From contig NZ_AVHW01000017.1 in NCBI RefSeq assembly GCF_000449425.2, forward strand, positions 1 to 35,848: a DNA stretch of 35,848 nt. The letters run 5' to 3'. The notes beneath the pieces were generated by a model that saw nothing but the letters and a program-made list of their open reading frames with translations, had not been told where the DNA came from and did not search any database. A program made the translations under genes and the position numbers. How positions within the stretch are numbered: position 1 is the stretch's first letter; every line of letters starts with the position of its first letter. Shown here piece after piece: positions 16,469 through 25,542 of the stretch. Source of the DNA: Clostridioides difficile CD160 (GTDB lineage: Bacteria; Bacillota; Clostridia; Peptostreptococcales; Peptostreptococcaceae).

Positions 16469-17722
16469 ATGGCTAAGATAATAGTAAAAAAGAGTAATCC
16501 ACTTAAAGGTAGTGTTAAAATAGATGGTGCAAAAAATGCAGTTTTACCAATAATAGCAGCAACTTTATTAGCGAACGGAAAATCAACATTGAATGGAGTA
16601 CCAAATTTAAGAGACGTTCATGTAATATCAGATTTATTAAGACATGTAGGAGCAGAGGTTGAATATAAAGAAAATACACTTACTGTTGATGCAAGTAATA
16701 TAAAAACTTGTGAAGCTCCATATGAGCTTGTAAGAAAGATGAGAGCTTCTTTTTTGGTTATGGGACCATTACTTGCTAGATTTAATAGTACAAAAATTTC
16801 TATGCCAGGAGGTTGTGCTATAGGAACAAGACCTATAGATTTACATTTAAAAGGATTTAAAGCTTTAGGTGCAAAGATAGAAATGGACCATGGTTTTGTT
16901 GAAGCAGCGACAGAAAAATTAGTAGGAAATAAATTGTATCTAGATTTTCCATCTGTTGGAGCAACTGAAAATATAATGATGGCAGCTTCTTTAGCAGAAG
17001 GTACTACAATAATAGAAAATGCAGCAGAAGAGCCAGAAATAGTAGATTTAGCAAACTTTTTGAACGAAATGGGAGCAGATGTTAAAGGTGCAGGTACTAA
17101 CACTATAAAGATAAAAGGTGTCAAAGAGTTAAAAGGAGCAGAACATAATGTAATACCAGACAGAATAGAAGCAGCAACTTATATGGTTGCAGCGGCTATG
17201 ACAAAAGGTGATATAACTGTTGAAAATGTTTTAATGGAGCATTTAAAGCCAGTTGTGGCTAAATTAAGAGAAGCTGGTTGCGAAATCACAGAGATGGACA
17301 ATTCTGTTAGAGTAGTAGGTCCAAAAGTGTTAAAACCAATAGATATAAAGACTTTACCACATCCAGGGTTTCCTACAGATGTTCAAGCACAATTTATGGC
17401 TATGCTTACTGTAGCAAATGGAACTGGTGTAGTTATAGAAACTGTTTTTGAAAATAGATTTATGCATGTTGCTGAGTTTAATAGAATGGGCGCTAATATA
17501 AAAATAGATGGAAGAAGTGCAGTTGTTAATGGTGTAGATGAATTGCATGGTGCAGCAGTAAATGCTACTGATTTAAGAGCAGGTGCCGCCCTTATTTTAT
17601 GCGGTCTTATAGCAGAAGGAGAAACTCAAATAGGAGAAATATACCATATTCAAAGAGGTTATGTTGATATAGATAAAAAGATAACTGCATTAGGTGGTCA
17701 AATCGAAATAGTAGAAGATTAA
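16469..17722 (+). CDS. murA: UDP-N-acetylglucosamine 1-carboxyvinyltransferase
   Basis: First committed step of peptidoglycan synthesis: transfers enolpyruvate from PEP to UDP-GlcNAc. I start at ATG 16469, preceded by GAGGAGA, which gives 417 residues opening [16 protein letters not shown]; the in-frame ATG at 16451 lies within the ribosome-binding site region. The catalytic loop PGGCAIG has Cys at residue 116, the residue alkylated by fosfomycin, so the enzyme should be of the sensitive type. The substrate-binding Lys-Asn (GAKNAVLP, about 21) and the late FPTDVQAQ motif are present. The downstream neighbours are sporulation genes. Confidence 0.96.
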   Translation: MAKIIVKKSNPLKGSVKIDGAKNAVLPIIAATLLANGKSTLNGVPNLRDVHVISDLLRHVGAEVEYKENTLTVDASNIKTCEAPYELVRKMRASFLVMGPLLARFNSTKISMPGGCAIGTRPIDLHLKGFKALGAKIEMDHGFVEAATEKLVGNKLYLDFPSVGATENIMMAASLAEGTTIIENAAEEPEIVDLANFLNEMGADVKGAGTNTIKIKGVKELKGAEHNVIPDRIEAATYMVAAAMTKGDITVENVLMEHLKPVVAKLREAGCEITEMDNSVRVVGPKVLKPIDIKTLPHPGFPTDVQAQFMAMLTVANGTGVVIETVFENRFMHVAEFNRMGANIKIDGRSAVVNGVDELHGAAVNATDLRAGAALILCGLIAEGETQIGEIYHIQRGYVDIDKKITALGGQIEIVED

Positions 17723-17745
17723 TAATTGGTTTAGAGAAGAAAGTT

Positions 17746-17772
17746 ATAAATTAATAGGGTTGTTCATATACT
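17746..17772 (+). promoter_or_regulatory. candidate sigma-E promoter of spoIID
   Basis: ATA at 17746-17748 is followed, after 16 nt, by CATATACT at 17765-17772. This differs at one position from the sigma-E -10 consensus CATACANT and has the right spacing. It fits the mother-cell expression expected for spoIID. Confidence 0.65.
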
Positions 17773-17808
17773 TAAATACAAGGTTTTAAAAGCTAAGGAG
17801 GAGAGTAT

Positions 17809-18873
17809 ATGAAGAACCCATTGGTTGTTTTGTTAGGATTCGTGACTTGTTCTGTATTAGTTCCATCACTTATAACTTTAGTTTCTTATAAAAATGTAGA
17901 ACTAACTCAAAAACTAGAGAAATCAGTATCTATAAACAAAACTATTAAAAAAAGTGATATCAAAGACGAAGGTAATAAAGAAGAAAAAAAGATAGTGAAC
18001 TATGAAACTGTAAATAAAAAAACACCAATCATCAATGTGTACAATCATATAACAGGAAAAGTTGAAAAAATGGACATGGAGAATTACTTATGTGGAGTAA
18101 TAGCTGGTGAGATGTCTTCAGAGTTTGACATAGAAGCGCTAAAAGCTCAAGCTGTGGCAGCTAGAACATATGTAGTATATAAGCAGGAACATGAGAAACC
18201 AAGTAAACATAAAAATGCGGTAGTATGTACTGACTACAAACACTGTCAAGAATACAAGAGTTATGATACTCTTAAAAAGTTGAATGGTGAAGAATGGATT
18301 AAGAATAAATACTCTAAAATCCAAGAAGCTGTCAGAGGAACTAAAGGACAGATAATAACTTATAGTGATAAAGCAATACTTCCTCTTTACTTTTCTACAT
18401 CTTCAGGAAAAACAGAAAACAGTGAAGAAGTATTTTCTGCAAAATATCCTTATCTAAAATCTGTAGAAAGTCCTTATGATAAGTATTCTCCTAAGTTTGC
18501 ATCTACACTTAAAATAAGTAATACAGACTTTGTTAAGAGTCTTAGAAGAGCATATAGCACTATTGTAATAGATACAAATAATTTAAGCAAACAAGTCTCA
18601 ATAACTCAAAGAAGTGATGCAGGAACTGTAGAAAAAATAAAATTAGGAAATAAAGAGTTGACTGGAAAAGACATTAGAACTGTTTTTAAGTTAAACTCTG
18701 CCAACTTTGACATAAAATTTGGAGAAGGATACATAGATTTTGTAGTAAAAGGATATGGGCATGGTGTTGGTATGAGCCAGTGGGGAGCAGAAGGAATGGC
18801 AGAAGAAGGCTATAAATATTATGACATATTATCACATTACTACACAGATACAAAAATAAAAGATATATACTAA
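17809..18873 (+). CDS. spoIID: stage II sporulation protein D (SpoIID), lytic transglycosylase
   Basis: Membrane-anchored peptidoglycan hydrolase of the mother cell that drives engulfment of the forespore. It has 354 residues: an N-terminal membrane segment (about 5-25), a linker rich in Lys/Glu, then the SpoIID domain. Family signatures include CGVIAGEMSSEFDIEALKAQ (about 94-113, with the Glu regarded as catalytic) and the C-terminal GHGVGMSQWGA (about 319-329). A strong AGGAGGAG ribosome-binding site lies upstream. It is expected to be transcribed from the sigma-E promoter at 17746, and is followed by spoIIQ under a separate promoter. Confidence 0.95.
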   Translation: MKNPLVVLLGFVTCSVLVPSLITLVSYKNVELTQKLEKSVSINKTIKKSDIKDEGNKEEKKIVNYETVNKKTPIINVYNHITGKVEKMDMENYLCGVIAGEMSSEFDIEALKAQAVAARTYVVYKQEHEKPSKHKNAVVCTDYKHCQEYKSYDTLKKLNGEEWIKNKYSKIQEAVRGTKGQIITYSDKAILPLYFSTSSGKTENSEEVFSAKYPYLKSVESPYDKYSPKFASTLKISNTDFVKSLRRAYSTIVIDTNNLSKQVSITQRSDAGTVEKIKLGNKELTGKDIRTVFKLNSANFDIKFGEGYIDFVVKGYGHGVGMSQWGAEGMAEEGYKYYDILSHYYTDTKIKDIY

Positions 18874-18878
18874 TAATT

Positions 18879-18907
18879 GTATAAAATACCAAAAACACGT
18901 CAATAAT
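18879..18907 (+). promoter_or_regulatory. candidate sigma-F promoter of spoIIQ
   Basis: GTATA at 18879-18883 is followed by a 15-nt spacer and GTCAATAAT at 18899-18907. This matches the sigma-F/G type (GYATA, N15, GGNNANANT) with one mismatch. It fits the forespore expression known for spoIIQ. Confidence 0.6.
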
Positions 18908-18938
18908 CCAAATGTAGAAATATATTTGGAGGTGCAAA

Positions 18939-19607
18939 ATGAAGAAAAAGCTGTTAGAAAAAGATGGTTTTTATTTATCTTTATTTGTATGTGTTTGTTT
19001 ATTAGCAGTAGGTGGAGTTTGGTTTACAAATAATAATGTAGATAAATTAGCTTCTAATAAAGGCATGATGGAAAATGCTAATAAAGATAGTGAAGAGGAA
19101 ATACATTTAATTGAAAAAGACAAGAAAGATGCTATTCCTACTGCAACAGATTCAAAACAAAACTTAGAAAAAGCTAAGTCAAAAGAAGAAAATAAGTCAA
19201 GTACAACAAAATTAAACTACATTGGAGATAAGATAATAAGAGGATATTCAGAAAAAGAACCTAGTTACTCTAAAACACTAGATGTCTGGGAAACTCATAA
19301 AGGTGTAGATGTTAGTTGTACTAAAGGTAAAGAAATAAAATCTCTATTAAACGGAATGGTAGTAGATGTATTTGATGATGAAGAATATGGAAAATCAGTA
19401 AAAATAAAAAGTGACAATAATATTGTAGTTGTATATTCAAATTTAGATGAAAATGTTAGTGTTAAAAAAGAACAGAAGGTAACAGAAGGACAATCTCTAG
19501 GTACTGTAGGAAGCACTTCTCAAGTAGAGAGTGAAGAGGGCATACATGTACACTTAGAGGCATATAACGGAGAGAAATCTATAGACCCAATGAGTCTAAT
19601 TAAGTAA
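18939..19607 (+). CDS. spoIIQ: stage II sporulation protein Q (SpoIIQ), M23/LytM family
   Basis: Forespore membrane protein that binds SpoIIIAH across the intermembrane space during engulfment. It has 222 residues: one N-terminal membrane segment (about 12-30), an acidic/basic linker, and a LytM domain (about 95-222). The zinc-site residues appear intact: H120 and D124 in HKGVD, and H203-x-H205 in HVHLEAY. In B. subtilis SpoIIQ the site is degenerate, whereas C. difficile-type SpoIIQ is reported to keep it. GGAGGTG precedes the ATG. A sigma-F-type promoter lies upstream and a terminator downstream, so it is its own unit. Confidence 0.94.
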   Translation: MKKKLLEKDGFYLSLFVCVCLLAVGGVWFTNNNVDKLASNKGMMENANKDSEEEIHLIEKDKKDAIPTATDSKQNLEKAKSKEENKSSTTKLNYIGDKIIRGYSEKEPSYSKTLDVWETHKGVDVSCTKGKEIKSLLNGMVVDVFDDEEYGKSVKIKSDNNIVVVYSNLDENVSVKKEQKVTEGQSLGTVGSTSQVESEEGIHVHLEAYNGEKSIDPMSLIK

Positions 19608-19610
19608 AAG

Positions 19611-19654
19611 TATAACAAGTTTAATCATATTTGGTTAAGCTTGTTATATTTTTT
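19611..19654 (+). terminator. terminator of spoIIQ
   Basis: The stem TATAACAAG / CTTGTTATA is extended inward by TTAA/TTAA, has a loop of about 10 nt, and is followed by six T. It starts 3 nt after the spoIIQ stop. Confidence 0.88.
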
Positions 19655-19672
19655 GGTGTTTTTACATATATA
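19646..19672 (+). promoter_or_regulatory. possible sigma-E promoter of spoIIID
   Basis: ATA at 19646-19648, then 16 nt, then CATATATA at 19665-19672 (two differences from CATACANT). The -35 part overlaps the spoIIQ terminator. The spacing is right but the match is moderate. Confidence 0.4.
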
Positions 19673-19704
19673 TCATTAAAGCTATTATGTGAGGGGGGTA
19701 ATCT

Positions 19705-19965
19705 TTGAGATCTCATATAGAGGAAAGGGCCATAGTGGTAGCAAAATATATACTTGAAAAAAACACTACAGTAAGACAAACCGCCAAGACATTTGGAGTA
19801 AGTAAAAGTACAATTCACAAGGATGTTACAGAAAGATTGAAGGAAATAAATCCATCCCTTGCCAAAGAAGTTAAAAGTGTGCTAGACAAGAATAAATCAG
19901 AGAGACATATTAGAGGGGGATTAGCAACTAAATTAAAGTATGAGAAGGAACATAAAAAAATGTAG
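19705..19965 (+). CDS. spoIIID: sporulation transcription factor SpoIIID
   Basis: Small DNA-binding regulator of mother-cell genes, acting after sigma-E. It has 86 residues against about 93 in B. subtilis, with a helix-turn-helix at about 23-43 (VRQTAKTFGVSKSTIHKDV) and a basic C-terminal tail ending in EKEHKKM, which in the family adds minor DNA contacts. The start codon is TTG, chosen because GAGGGGGG lies 8 nt upstream and the encoded N terminus RSHIEERA matches the family. Its stop codon lies inside the terminator hairpin that follows. The next gene is mbl, as in Bacillus. Confidence 0.95.
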   Translation: MRSHIEERAIVVAKYILEKNTTVRQTAKTFGVSKSTIHKDVTERLKEINPSLAKEVKSVLDKNKSERHIRGGLATKLKYEKEHKKM

Positions 19966-19987
19966 GTTAAAAACCTACTTTTTTTAT
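19955..19987 (+). terminator. terminator of spoIIID
   Basis: The 7-bp stem GTAGGTT / AACCTAC with an AAA loop has an A-run before and nine T after it. The stem contains the spoIIID stop codon. Confidence 0.88.
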
Positions 19988-20121
19988 TGAATTAGATTAT
20001 TGTAATAAATATATTAAATAATTATAAATAGCAGAATAATAATACTCTTAAAACATTTATTTTCTCTTGATTAAAGCGAGATTTTTGTATATGCTTTATT
20101 ATAGGAGTATTAAAATAGACT

Positions 20122-20132
20122 TATAATATAAT
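20122..20132 (+). promoter_or_regulatory. candidate -10 elements for mbl
   Basis: Two overlapping TATAAT hexamers lie at 20122-20127 and 20127-20132, about 30-40 nt before the mbl start. No clear -35 is visible. Confidence 0.35.
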
Positions 20133-20160
20133 CTAATATATAAATGAAGGAGTTGAAAAA

Positions 20161-21180
20161 ATGGCTGGAGCTGATATAGGCATAGATTTAGGTACTGCAA
20201 ATGTACTTGTTTATGTTAGTGGTAAGGGAATCGTTTTAGAAGAACCATCTGTTGTAGCAATAGATAATAGGACAGATTCTGTTTTAGCTGTGGGAGAAGA
20301 AGCTAAAAAAATGATAGGAAGAACACCAAGTAATATAGTTGCTATAAGACCTTTAAGAGATGGTGTAATTTCTGATTATGATGTAACTGAAAAGATGTTA
20401 AAATCTTTTATAGATAAGATAGTTGATAAAAAAGGATTTGGAAGATTCTTCATGCCAAGGATTATGGTATGTGTACCAACTGGTGTCACAGAAGTAGAAA
20501 AAAGAGCAGTAGAGGATGCTACTAGACAAGCCGGAGCTAGAGAAGTATATATCATAGAAGAACCAATAGCAGCAGCCATAGGGGCTGGAGTAGACATATC
20601 ACAGCCTAATGGGAATATGATTATAGATATTGGTGGTGGGACTGTAGACATAGCCGTAATATCTCTAGGAGGAGCTGTTGTAAGTGAATCTATAAAAGTT
20701 GGTGGGGATAGATTTGATGATTCTATAGTTAAGTATATGAAAAAACAACACAACCTTCTTATAGGAGAAAGAACAGCAGAGAAAATCAAATTTGAAATTG
20801 GTTCTGCATTTAAGAGAGAAGAAGAAAAATATATGAAGATAACAGGAAGAAACTTAATTACAGGACTTCCTAGTTCTATAACTATAAATTCAACAGAAAT
20901 GCTAGAAGCTCTTAGAGAATGTGTTGAGCAAATAGTAGTTGCCACTCATGCTGTTTTAGAAAAAACACCTCCTGAGTTAGCAGCAGACATAGGAGATGTT
21001 GGTATAATAATGACTGGCGGAGGTTCATTATTATATGGATTAGATAAAATAATAGAACAGAGAACAGGGATAACTGTTACAATAGCAGAGGAGCCATTGT
21101 CTTGTGTTGCAAAAGGTACAGGAATAGCTTTGGGTTCAATAGACTTACTTGAAACAGGTGGGTCTTTTAGAAGAAAATAA
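20161..21180 (+). CDS. mbl: MreB-family actin homologue (Mbl)
   Basis: Bacterial actin that directs lateral cell-wall synthesis. The protein has 339 residues with the actin-fold nucleotide motifs: DLGTANVLVY (about 8-17), DIGGGTVDIAV (about 158-168) and the late TGGGSLLYGLD (about 281-291). I call it Mbl rather than MreB because it follows spoIIID, as in Bacillus, and because mreC/mreD are not adjacent. Annotations may also name it mreB or mreB2. GAAGGAG precedes the ATG. fabZ follows after 15 nt and probably shares the transcript. Confidence 0.88.
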   Translation: MAGADIGIDLGTANVLVYVSGKGIVLEEPSVVAIDNRTDSVLAVGEEAKKMIGRTPSNIVAIRPLRDGVISDYDVTEKMLKSFIDKIVDKKGFGRFFMPRIMVCVPTGVTEVEKRAVEDATRQAGAREVYIIEEPIAAAIGAGVDISQPNGNMIIDIGGGTVDIAVISLGGAVVSESIKVGGDRFDDSIVKYMKKQHNLLIGERTAEKIKFEIGSAFKREEEKYMKITGRNLITGLPSSITINSTEMLEALRECVEQIVVATHAVLEKTPPELAADIGDVGIIMTGGGSLLYGLDKIIEQRTGITVTIAEEPLSCVAKGTGIALGSIDLLETGGSFRRK

Positions 21181-21195
21181 TTAGGAGAGTTTATA

Positions 21196-21624
21196 ATGCT
21201 AAATATAGATGAAATAAAAAAATTAATACCACATAGATATCCATTTTTATTGGTGGACAAGATTACAGAACTAGAAGTTGGAAAAAGAGCTGTTGGTATA
21301 AAAAATGTAACAGTTAACGAGCCATTTTTTCAAGGTCACTTTCCAGAATATCCATTAATGCCAGGAGTTTTGATAGTAGAGGCTTTGGCACAAGTGTGTG
21401 GAGTTGCAATGATGTCTGTAGAGGAAAATAAAGGAAAATTAGGTGTATTTGCAGGTATAGATAAAGTTAGAATTAAGAGAGAAGTAAGACCAGGAGATAC
21501 ATTAACTATGGAAGTTGAAATGACAACTCTTAGAAGAAATATAGCTAAGGCAGATGCTAAAGCATATGTTGGTGAAGAGCTTGTCTGTAAAGGTGAATTA
21601 ATGTTTGCTTTGGTTGAAAAGTAA
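21196..21624 (+). CDS. fabZ: 3-hydroxyacyl-[acyl-carrier-protein] dehydratase FabZ
   Basis: Dehydrates 3-hydroxyacyl-ACP in fatty-acid elongation; a hot-dog-fold enzyme. It has 142 residues, the usual size. The catalytic His is in [10 protein letters not shown] (His about 50) and the catalytic Glu in [12 protein letters not shown] (about 64). AGGAG lies 7 nt before the ATG. It is separate from the other fab genes here and probably transcribed with mbl, coupling shape and membrane synthesis genes. A bidirectional terminator separates it from the convergent yyaC. Confidence 0.95.
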   Translation: MLNIDEIKKLIPHRYPFLLVDKITELEVGKRAVGIKNVTVNEPFFQGHFPEYPLMPGVLIVEALAQVCGVAMMSVEENKGKLGVFAGIDKVRIKREVRPGDTLTMEVEMTTLRRNIAKADAKAYVGEELVCKGELMFALVEK

Positions 21625-21643
21625 AAACTAACAACATAAGAGT

Positions 21644-21699
21644 AAAAAGGTAGATAATTTGGAGTATTTAATCAGATACTCTAAAATATCTACCTTTTT
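21644..21699. terminator. bidirectional terminator between fabZ and yyaC
   Basis: The outer stem AAAAAGGTAGATA / TATCTACCTTTTT (13 bp) encloses an inner stem GGAGTAT / ATACTCT. T-runs appear on both strands, which suits the two convergent genes. Confidence 0.9.
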
Positions 21700-21734
21700 A
21701 TATAAAGAATTTTATCGGTTACTTCACATTGGAC

Positions 21735-22244
21735 TTAGGTGGATACTAATAAAGCTAAAGCTATTGTTTCAGCTAAGTCCAATATAAAGCTAAGACGTAT
21801 ATTATTAAATGAAAGTCTATTGTTTTCATCAATTTTATCTACAATTCCCACTATAGAATAATTTCCTATTTGAGGTAGTTTTTTGCCAACACCTTTTCCG
21901 GGCAGGATAGGTCCTTCTCTAATTTGTATATTACCTATGTTACTCTGCGACCCCAAGCAAGCATCTATAGCCAAGAAGTTACCTTGCATATGTGTATTTT
22001 TTATAGTATCTAAAGACTCATATATGTTTAAGGCGTGAATAGGGTTATCTAGTGTACCGTAAACGGGGTATTTAAATTTACTGTTCTTAAGTATTGTTCC
22101 AACTAAAGGGCCTAAAGTATCACCTATAGCCCTGTCTGTTCCTATGCAAACAACAATCGTATTTTCATTAATTATAGTTTTTAGAACTGAACTTAGCATC
22201 TGTATAACATCATCATCGCTGTAATTTACTTTAGCTAAATACAA
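21735..22244 (-). CDS. yyaC: YyaC-like sporulation protein (GPR-fold putative protease)
   Basis: A small spore-associated protein of the YyaC family, related in fold to the germination protease. It is 169 residues from the chosen start. The family motifs GTDRAIGDTLGPLVG (near residues 35-49) and DACLGS (about 95-100) are present; the Asp residues are the likely active-site equivalents. I start at TTG 22244 because the AAGGGGGTG ribosome-binding site lies just upstream. An in-frame TTG at 22262 would place that site inside the gene. The family's exact role is unsettled. A CATATATT box about 20 nt upstream of the ribosome-binding site resembles a sigma-E -10 without a matching -35. Confidence 0.82.
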   Translation of the reverse strand: MYLAKVNYSDDDVIQMLSSVLKTIINENTIVVCIGTDRAIGDTLGPLVGTILKNSKFKYPVYGTLDNPIHALNIYESLDTIKNTHMQGNFLAIDACLGSQSNIGNIQIREGPILPGKGVGKKLPQIGNYSIVGIVDKIDENNRLSFNNIRLSFILDLAETIALALLVST

Positions 22245-22372
22245 TAGGAACACCCCCTTCAAAAAAATATATGAATAAAAAACAGTAAAAAGACCTAACT
22301 TTAAATTTCAGATAGAGATAATATTTTATTTGTCTTACAAAAAAAGGTATGGGAAAAATATGACTAAAAATC

Positions 22373-22401
22373 TTGACAAAATTTTAAAAAAATAGTAAGC
22401 T
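22373..22401 (+). promoter_or_regulatory. sigma-A promoter of the SAM riboswitch-metK unit
   Basis: A perfect -35 TTGACA at 22373-22378 is followed, after 17 nt, by a weak -10 TAAGCT at 22396-22401. It lies about 30 nt before the riboswitch aptamer. Confidence 0.6.
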
Positions 22402-22432
22402 AGTAAAGTAAAACAAAACTTAAATCTTGATT

Positions 22433-22536
22433 ACCTTATCAAGAGCGGCTGAGGGATAGGCCCTGTGAAGCCCAGCAACCACCCAAATGGGAAAAGGTGC
22501 TAATTCCTACAAGACAAAAGTCTTGAAAGATGAGGT
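22433..22536 (+). ncRNA. SAM-I (S-box) riboswitch aptamer
   Basis: The conserved core is present in order: CTTATCAAGAG-GGC-GAGGGA (interrupted), GGCCC-TGTGAAGCC-CAGCAACC, and a late AAAGGTGCTAATTCC. P1 is formed by ACCTTATC (22433-22440) with GATGAGGT (22529-22536). It binds S-adenosylmethionine. The gene downstream makes SAM, so this is direct end-product control. Confidence 0.97.
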
Positions 22537-22565
22537 CAGTTAATTAGTATACAATTACGATTATT

Positions 22566-22596
22566 AACCTCTTCTTATAAAGGAGAGGTTTTTTAT
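22566..22596 (+). terminator. SAM-responsive terminator before metK
   Basis: The stem AACCTCTTCT / AGGAGAGGTT with loop TATAA is followed by T-rich sequence. The ATTAACCTC arm can instead pair with GAGGT and TTAAT after P1 (22532-22544), forming the antiterminator when SAM is low. Confidence 0.92.
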
Positions 22597-22672
22597 TTTG
22601 AGTAAAATTTCTAAAATTAAAAATAAGGTAAAACCTATAATAAAAATTAAGAATGTATAAGGGGGAATAAAA

Positions 22673-23866
22673 ATGGCAAGACATTTATTTACGTCAGAAT
22701 CAGTTACAGAAGGACATCCTGATAAGATATGTGACCAAATATCAGATTCAATATTAGATGCATTATTAGAAAAAGACCCACAATCTAGAGTAGCTTGTGA
22801 AACTACAGTTACAACTGGATTAGTTTTAGTAGCAGGAGAAATAAGTACATCTGCTTATGTAGATATTCCTAAACTGGTAAGAGAAACAGTAAGAGAGATT
22901 GGATATACAAGAGCAAAATATGGATTTGACTGTGATACTTGTGCAGTTATAACTTCTATAGATGAGCAATCTGGAGATATAGCTATGGGAGTTGATGAAG
23001 GTCTAGAAAGCAAGACTGGAGAAGAGATAGAAGAAGAAATAGAAAAAGTTGGAGCTGGAGACCAAGGTATAATGTTTGGATTTGCATGCAATGAGACTCC
23101 AGAATTAATGCCACTTCCAATATCTTTGGCTCATAAATTATCAAGAAGACTTACAGAAGTTAGAAAGACAGGTTTAGTTGATTATTTAAGACCAGATGGA
23201 AAAACTCAAGTTACTGTTGAATATGAAGGAAATAAAGCTGTAAGAGTACATACAGTTCTTATATCAGCTCAACATTGTGAAACAGTATCAAATGATAAAA
23301 TAAGAGAAGATATAATTAATCATGTTATTAAAGAGGTTATACCAGCTGAATTACTTGATGAAGAAACTAAAATTTATATAAATCCAACAGGAAGATTTGT
23401 TATAGGAGGACCTCAAGGAGATACAGGTCTTACAGGAAGAAAAATAATAATAGATACTTATGGTGGATATTCTAGACATGGTGGAGGAGCTTTCTCAGGA
23501 AAAGACCCTACAAAAGTTGATAGATCTGCTGCTTATGCAGCTAGATATGTTGCGAAAAATATTGTTGCAGCTGGCCTTGCAGATAAATGTGAGATAGAAC
23601 TTGCATATGCTATAGGTATAGCTAGACCACTGTCTATATTTATAGATACTTTTGGGACAGGTAAAGTTTCAGAAGAAAAACTTGTTGAATTAGTAAATAA
23701 ACACTTTGATTTAAGACCAGGAGCTATAATAAGAGACTTAGATTTAAGAAAGCCACTTTACAAAAAAGTTGCTGCTTATGGTCACTTTGGTAGAACTGAT
23801 ATAGATTTACCTTGGGAAAAAATTGACAAAGTTGAGCAATTAAGAAAAGATGCTCTAGGTGAATAA
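22673..23866 (+). CDS. metK: S-adenosylmethionine synthase
   Basis: Makes SAM from methionine and ATP. The protein has 397 residues, the usual length. Signatures include [12 protein letters not shown] (about 14-25, substrate and metal binding), [10 protein letters not shown] (about 117-126) and [19 protein letters not shown] (about 264-282, phosphate-binding loop). AAGGGGG precedes the ATG. Expression is governed by the SAM-I riboswitch in its 300-nt leader, and a terminator follows, so it is a single-gene unit. Confidence 0.97.
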   Translation: MARHLFTSESVTEGHPDKICDQISDSILDALLEKDPQSRVACETTVTTGLVLVAGEISTSAYVDIPKLVRETVREIGYTRAKYGFDCDTCAVITSIDEQSGDIAMGVDEGLESKTGEEIEEEIEKVGAGDQGIMFGFACNETPELMPLPISLAHKLSRRLTEVRKTGLVDYLRPDGKTQVTVEYEGNKAVRVHTVLISAQHCETVSNDKIREDIINHVIKEVIPAELLDEETKIYINPTGRFVIGGPQGDTGLTGRKIIIDTYGGYSRHGGGAFSGKDPTKVDRSAAYAARYVAKNIVAAGLADKCEIELAYAIGIARPLSIFIDTFGTGKVSEEKLVELVNKHFDLRPGAIIRDLDLRKPLYKKVAAYGHFGRTDIDLPWEKIDKVEQLRKDALGE

Positions 23867-23880
23867 TTTTTAACTAAGAG

Positions 23881-23925
23881 ACTGTTAGAATGTAATTTTA
23901 AGATTACTTTCTAACAGTTTTTTTA
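23881..23925 (+). terminator. terminator of metK
   Basis: The stem ACTGTTAGAA / TTCTAACAGT is extended inward by GTAAT/ATTAC and followed by seven T. It lies 15 nt after the metK stop. Confidence 0.9.
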
Positions 23926-24184
23926 TTGTAGATTAAATATTTTTAATAAATGTAAATTTCTCATCATATAATAAACAAACAGTATTTAATTAGATTAGTG
24001 TATTTTGTTTTATAATATTATGGCAAATTGATACATATTATAGGATATATGTTAAAAACTGGTTAAGAATGTGTTAACTACTGTTAAATTATTAAAAATA
24101 TATTGAAATATCACAATAATACGTCTAATATAATCTTAATAAACTTACACTTAAAAAATTATTTTAATTAGGGGGGAGTAATGT
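23926..24184 (+). promoter_or_regulatory. AT-rich leader with candidate promoter of the YkvI-like gene
   Basis: TTGAAA at 24103-24108 and TAATAT at 24126-24131 are spaced 17 nt apart and would give a leader of about 45 nt. Nothing else clear is seen in this interval apart from short AT-rich repeats such as GTTAA. Confidence 0.4.
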
Positions 24185-25282
24185 ATGTCAGGCAAGATAA
24201 ATGTTAAAACTGTTATAAGTTTTGCTGGAGCTTATGTGGCTACTGTAATAGGCTCTGGATTTGCAACTGGTCAAGAAATACTGCAATTTTTTACGTTTTA
24301 TGGATATGCTGGTATTATAGGTGGAATAATATCTATGGTATTATTTTCATGGTTTGGAGCAGAAGTTATAGATAAAGGAAGAGAATTGAAGCTTAAGGAG
24401 CCAATAAAGATTTATCAAGTGTACTGTGGAAAATATCTTGGCACATTCTTTGAATGGTTTGGACCACTATTTTTATTTGGAACATTAGTAATAATGATTG
24501 CAGGAGCAGGAGCTACATTATCAGAGTACTATGGATTAAATCCATATGTAGGTAGAATTGGTATGGCAATCGTTTCCCTAATAACTGTTTCTTTAGGTTT
24601 GACAAGGCTTTCTAAAATACTAGGTAATATAGGTCCTATAATAATAATATTTACACTTTTAGTAGGAGCTATTAGTTTGTGTAGTAATATTGATGCTTTA
24701 CCAAATGCTGGAGCTATGGTTGATAGTCTAAACATTAAAACTGCTACATCAAGTGGGTATTTCTCAGGTGTGCTTTATACTTGTTATAATGTAATAATAG
24801 TAATAACATTCTTGACAGGAATGGGTTCTTCTGCAGTAAATAAGAAAGATGCTGTGTGGGGTGGTATAATAGGTGGAGTAGCTCTTATGGCAGCAGCTAT
24901 AATGATGAATTTAGCATTACTTTCAGACATAGGAAATATATATACAAAAGAGATACCAGCACTTTATTTAGCTGATAAGATATCTCCAATAATAGGTATT
25001 TTATTCTCAGTAGTTCTTTTATTAGGAATATACACTACAGCTGTACCACTATTATGGTCAGTAACTAATAGATTTGTAGAGGATGACCATCCTAAATTTA
25101 GAATGATAACAATAGTAGTAAGTATACTAGCATGTATAGGAGGTCTATTGCCATTTGATAAGCTAGTAGGAACACTATATCCGTATACAGGTTACATGGG
25201 AATTTTGATTTTACTATGTATGCTTTATAGAAGAATTACTAAAACCAGTGGGTATAAGGAAAATAAATCTGAGATAAGTTAA
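24185..25282 (+). CDS. YkvI-like multi-spanning membrane transporter
   Basis: A 365-residue integral membrane protein with about ten hydrophobic helices and a C-terminal basic tail. The first helix carries a glycine-broken stretch, VIGSGFATGQE (about 21-31), typical of LeuT/APC-fold transporters, where the unwound helix binds substrate and sodium. It resembles the YkvI family; the substrate is not known to me. GGGGGGAG precedes the ATG at 24185; the ATG at 24181 is in another frame. It is a lone gene between two terminators. Confidence 0.8.
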   Translation: MSGKINVKTVISFAGAYVATVIGSGFATGQEILQFFTFYGYAGIIGGIISMVLFSWFGAEVIDKGRELKLKEPIKIYQVYCGKYLGTFFEWFGPLFLFGTLVIMIAGAGATLSEYYGLNPYVGRIGMAIVSLITVSLGLTRLSKILGNIGPIIIIFTLLVGAISLCSNIDALPNAGAMVDSLNIKTATSSGYFSGVLYTCYNVIIVITFLTGMGSSAVNKKDAVWGGIIGGVALMAAAIMMNLALLSDIGNIYTKEIPALYLADKISPIIGILFSVVLLLGIYTTAVPLLWSVTNRFVEDDHPKFRMITIVVSILACIGGLLPFDKLVGTLYPYTGYMGILILLCMLYRRITKTSGYKENKSEIS

Positions 25283-25350
25283 TATTAGAATAAATTTATG
25301 AAATTTAGTTTGTACTTTACACATGAAGTAATTAAAATAAAATAGTTATT

Positions 25351-25388
25351 AAAATATGGTACCTGTTTTCTAAGGTGCCATATTTTTT
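25351..25388 (+). terminator. terminator of YkvI-like gene
   Basis: The stem AAAATATGGTACC / GGTGCCATATTTT (one G-T pair) has a 10-nt loop and ends in six T. Confidence 0.88.
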
Positions 25389-25542
25389 GGATGCACATTT
25401 TTTTTGTTTCTGATAAAATGTATAATAGTTGGAAATTAGGTTAAGTATAAAAATATAAAAACTTTTCTAGAACTATCATAGTCTAACATATAAAATATAC
25501 TAACTTAAATGGAGCGAGTATTAGTATTTTTAGGAGATAAAA

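Noticed and set aside
16618..17124. 168-codon minus-strand frame opposite murA
   Set aside because: It lies wholly within a clearly recognised gene, has biased composition from reading the complement of common codons, and lacks a plausible start signal or family motif. The same applies to the minus-strand frames at 2037-2591, 20376-20945 and 26403-26999.
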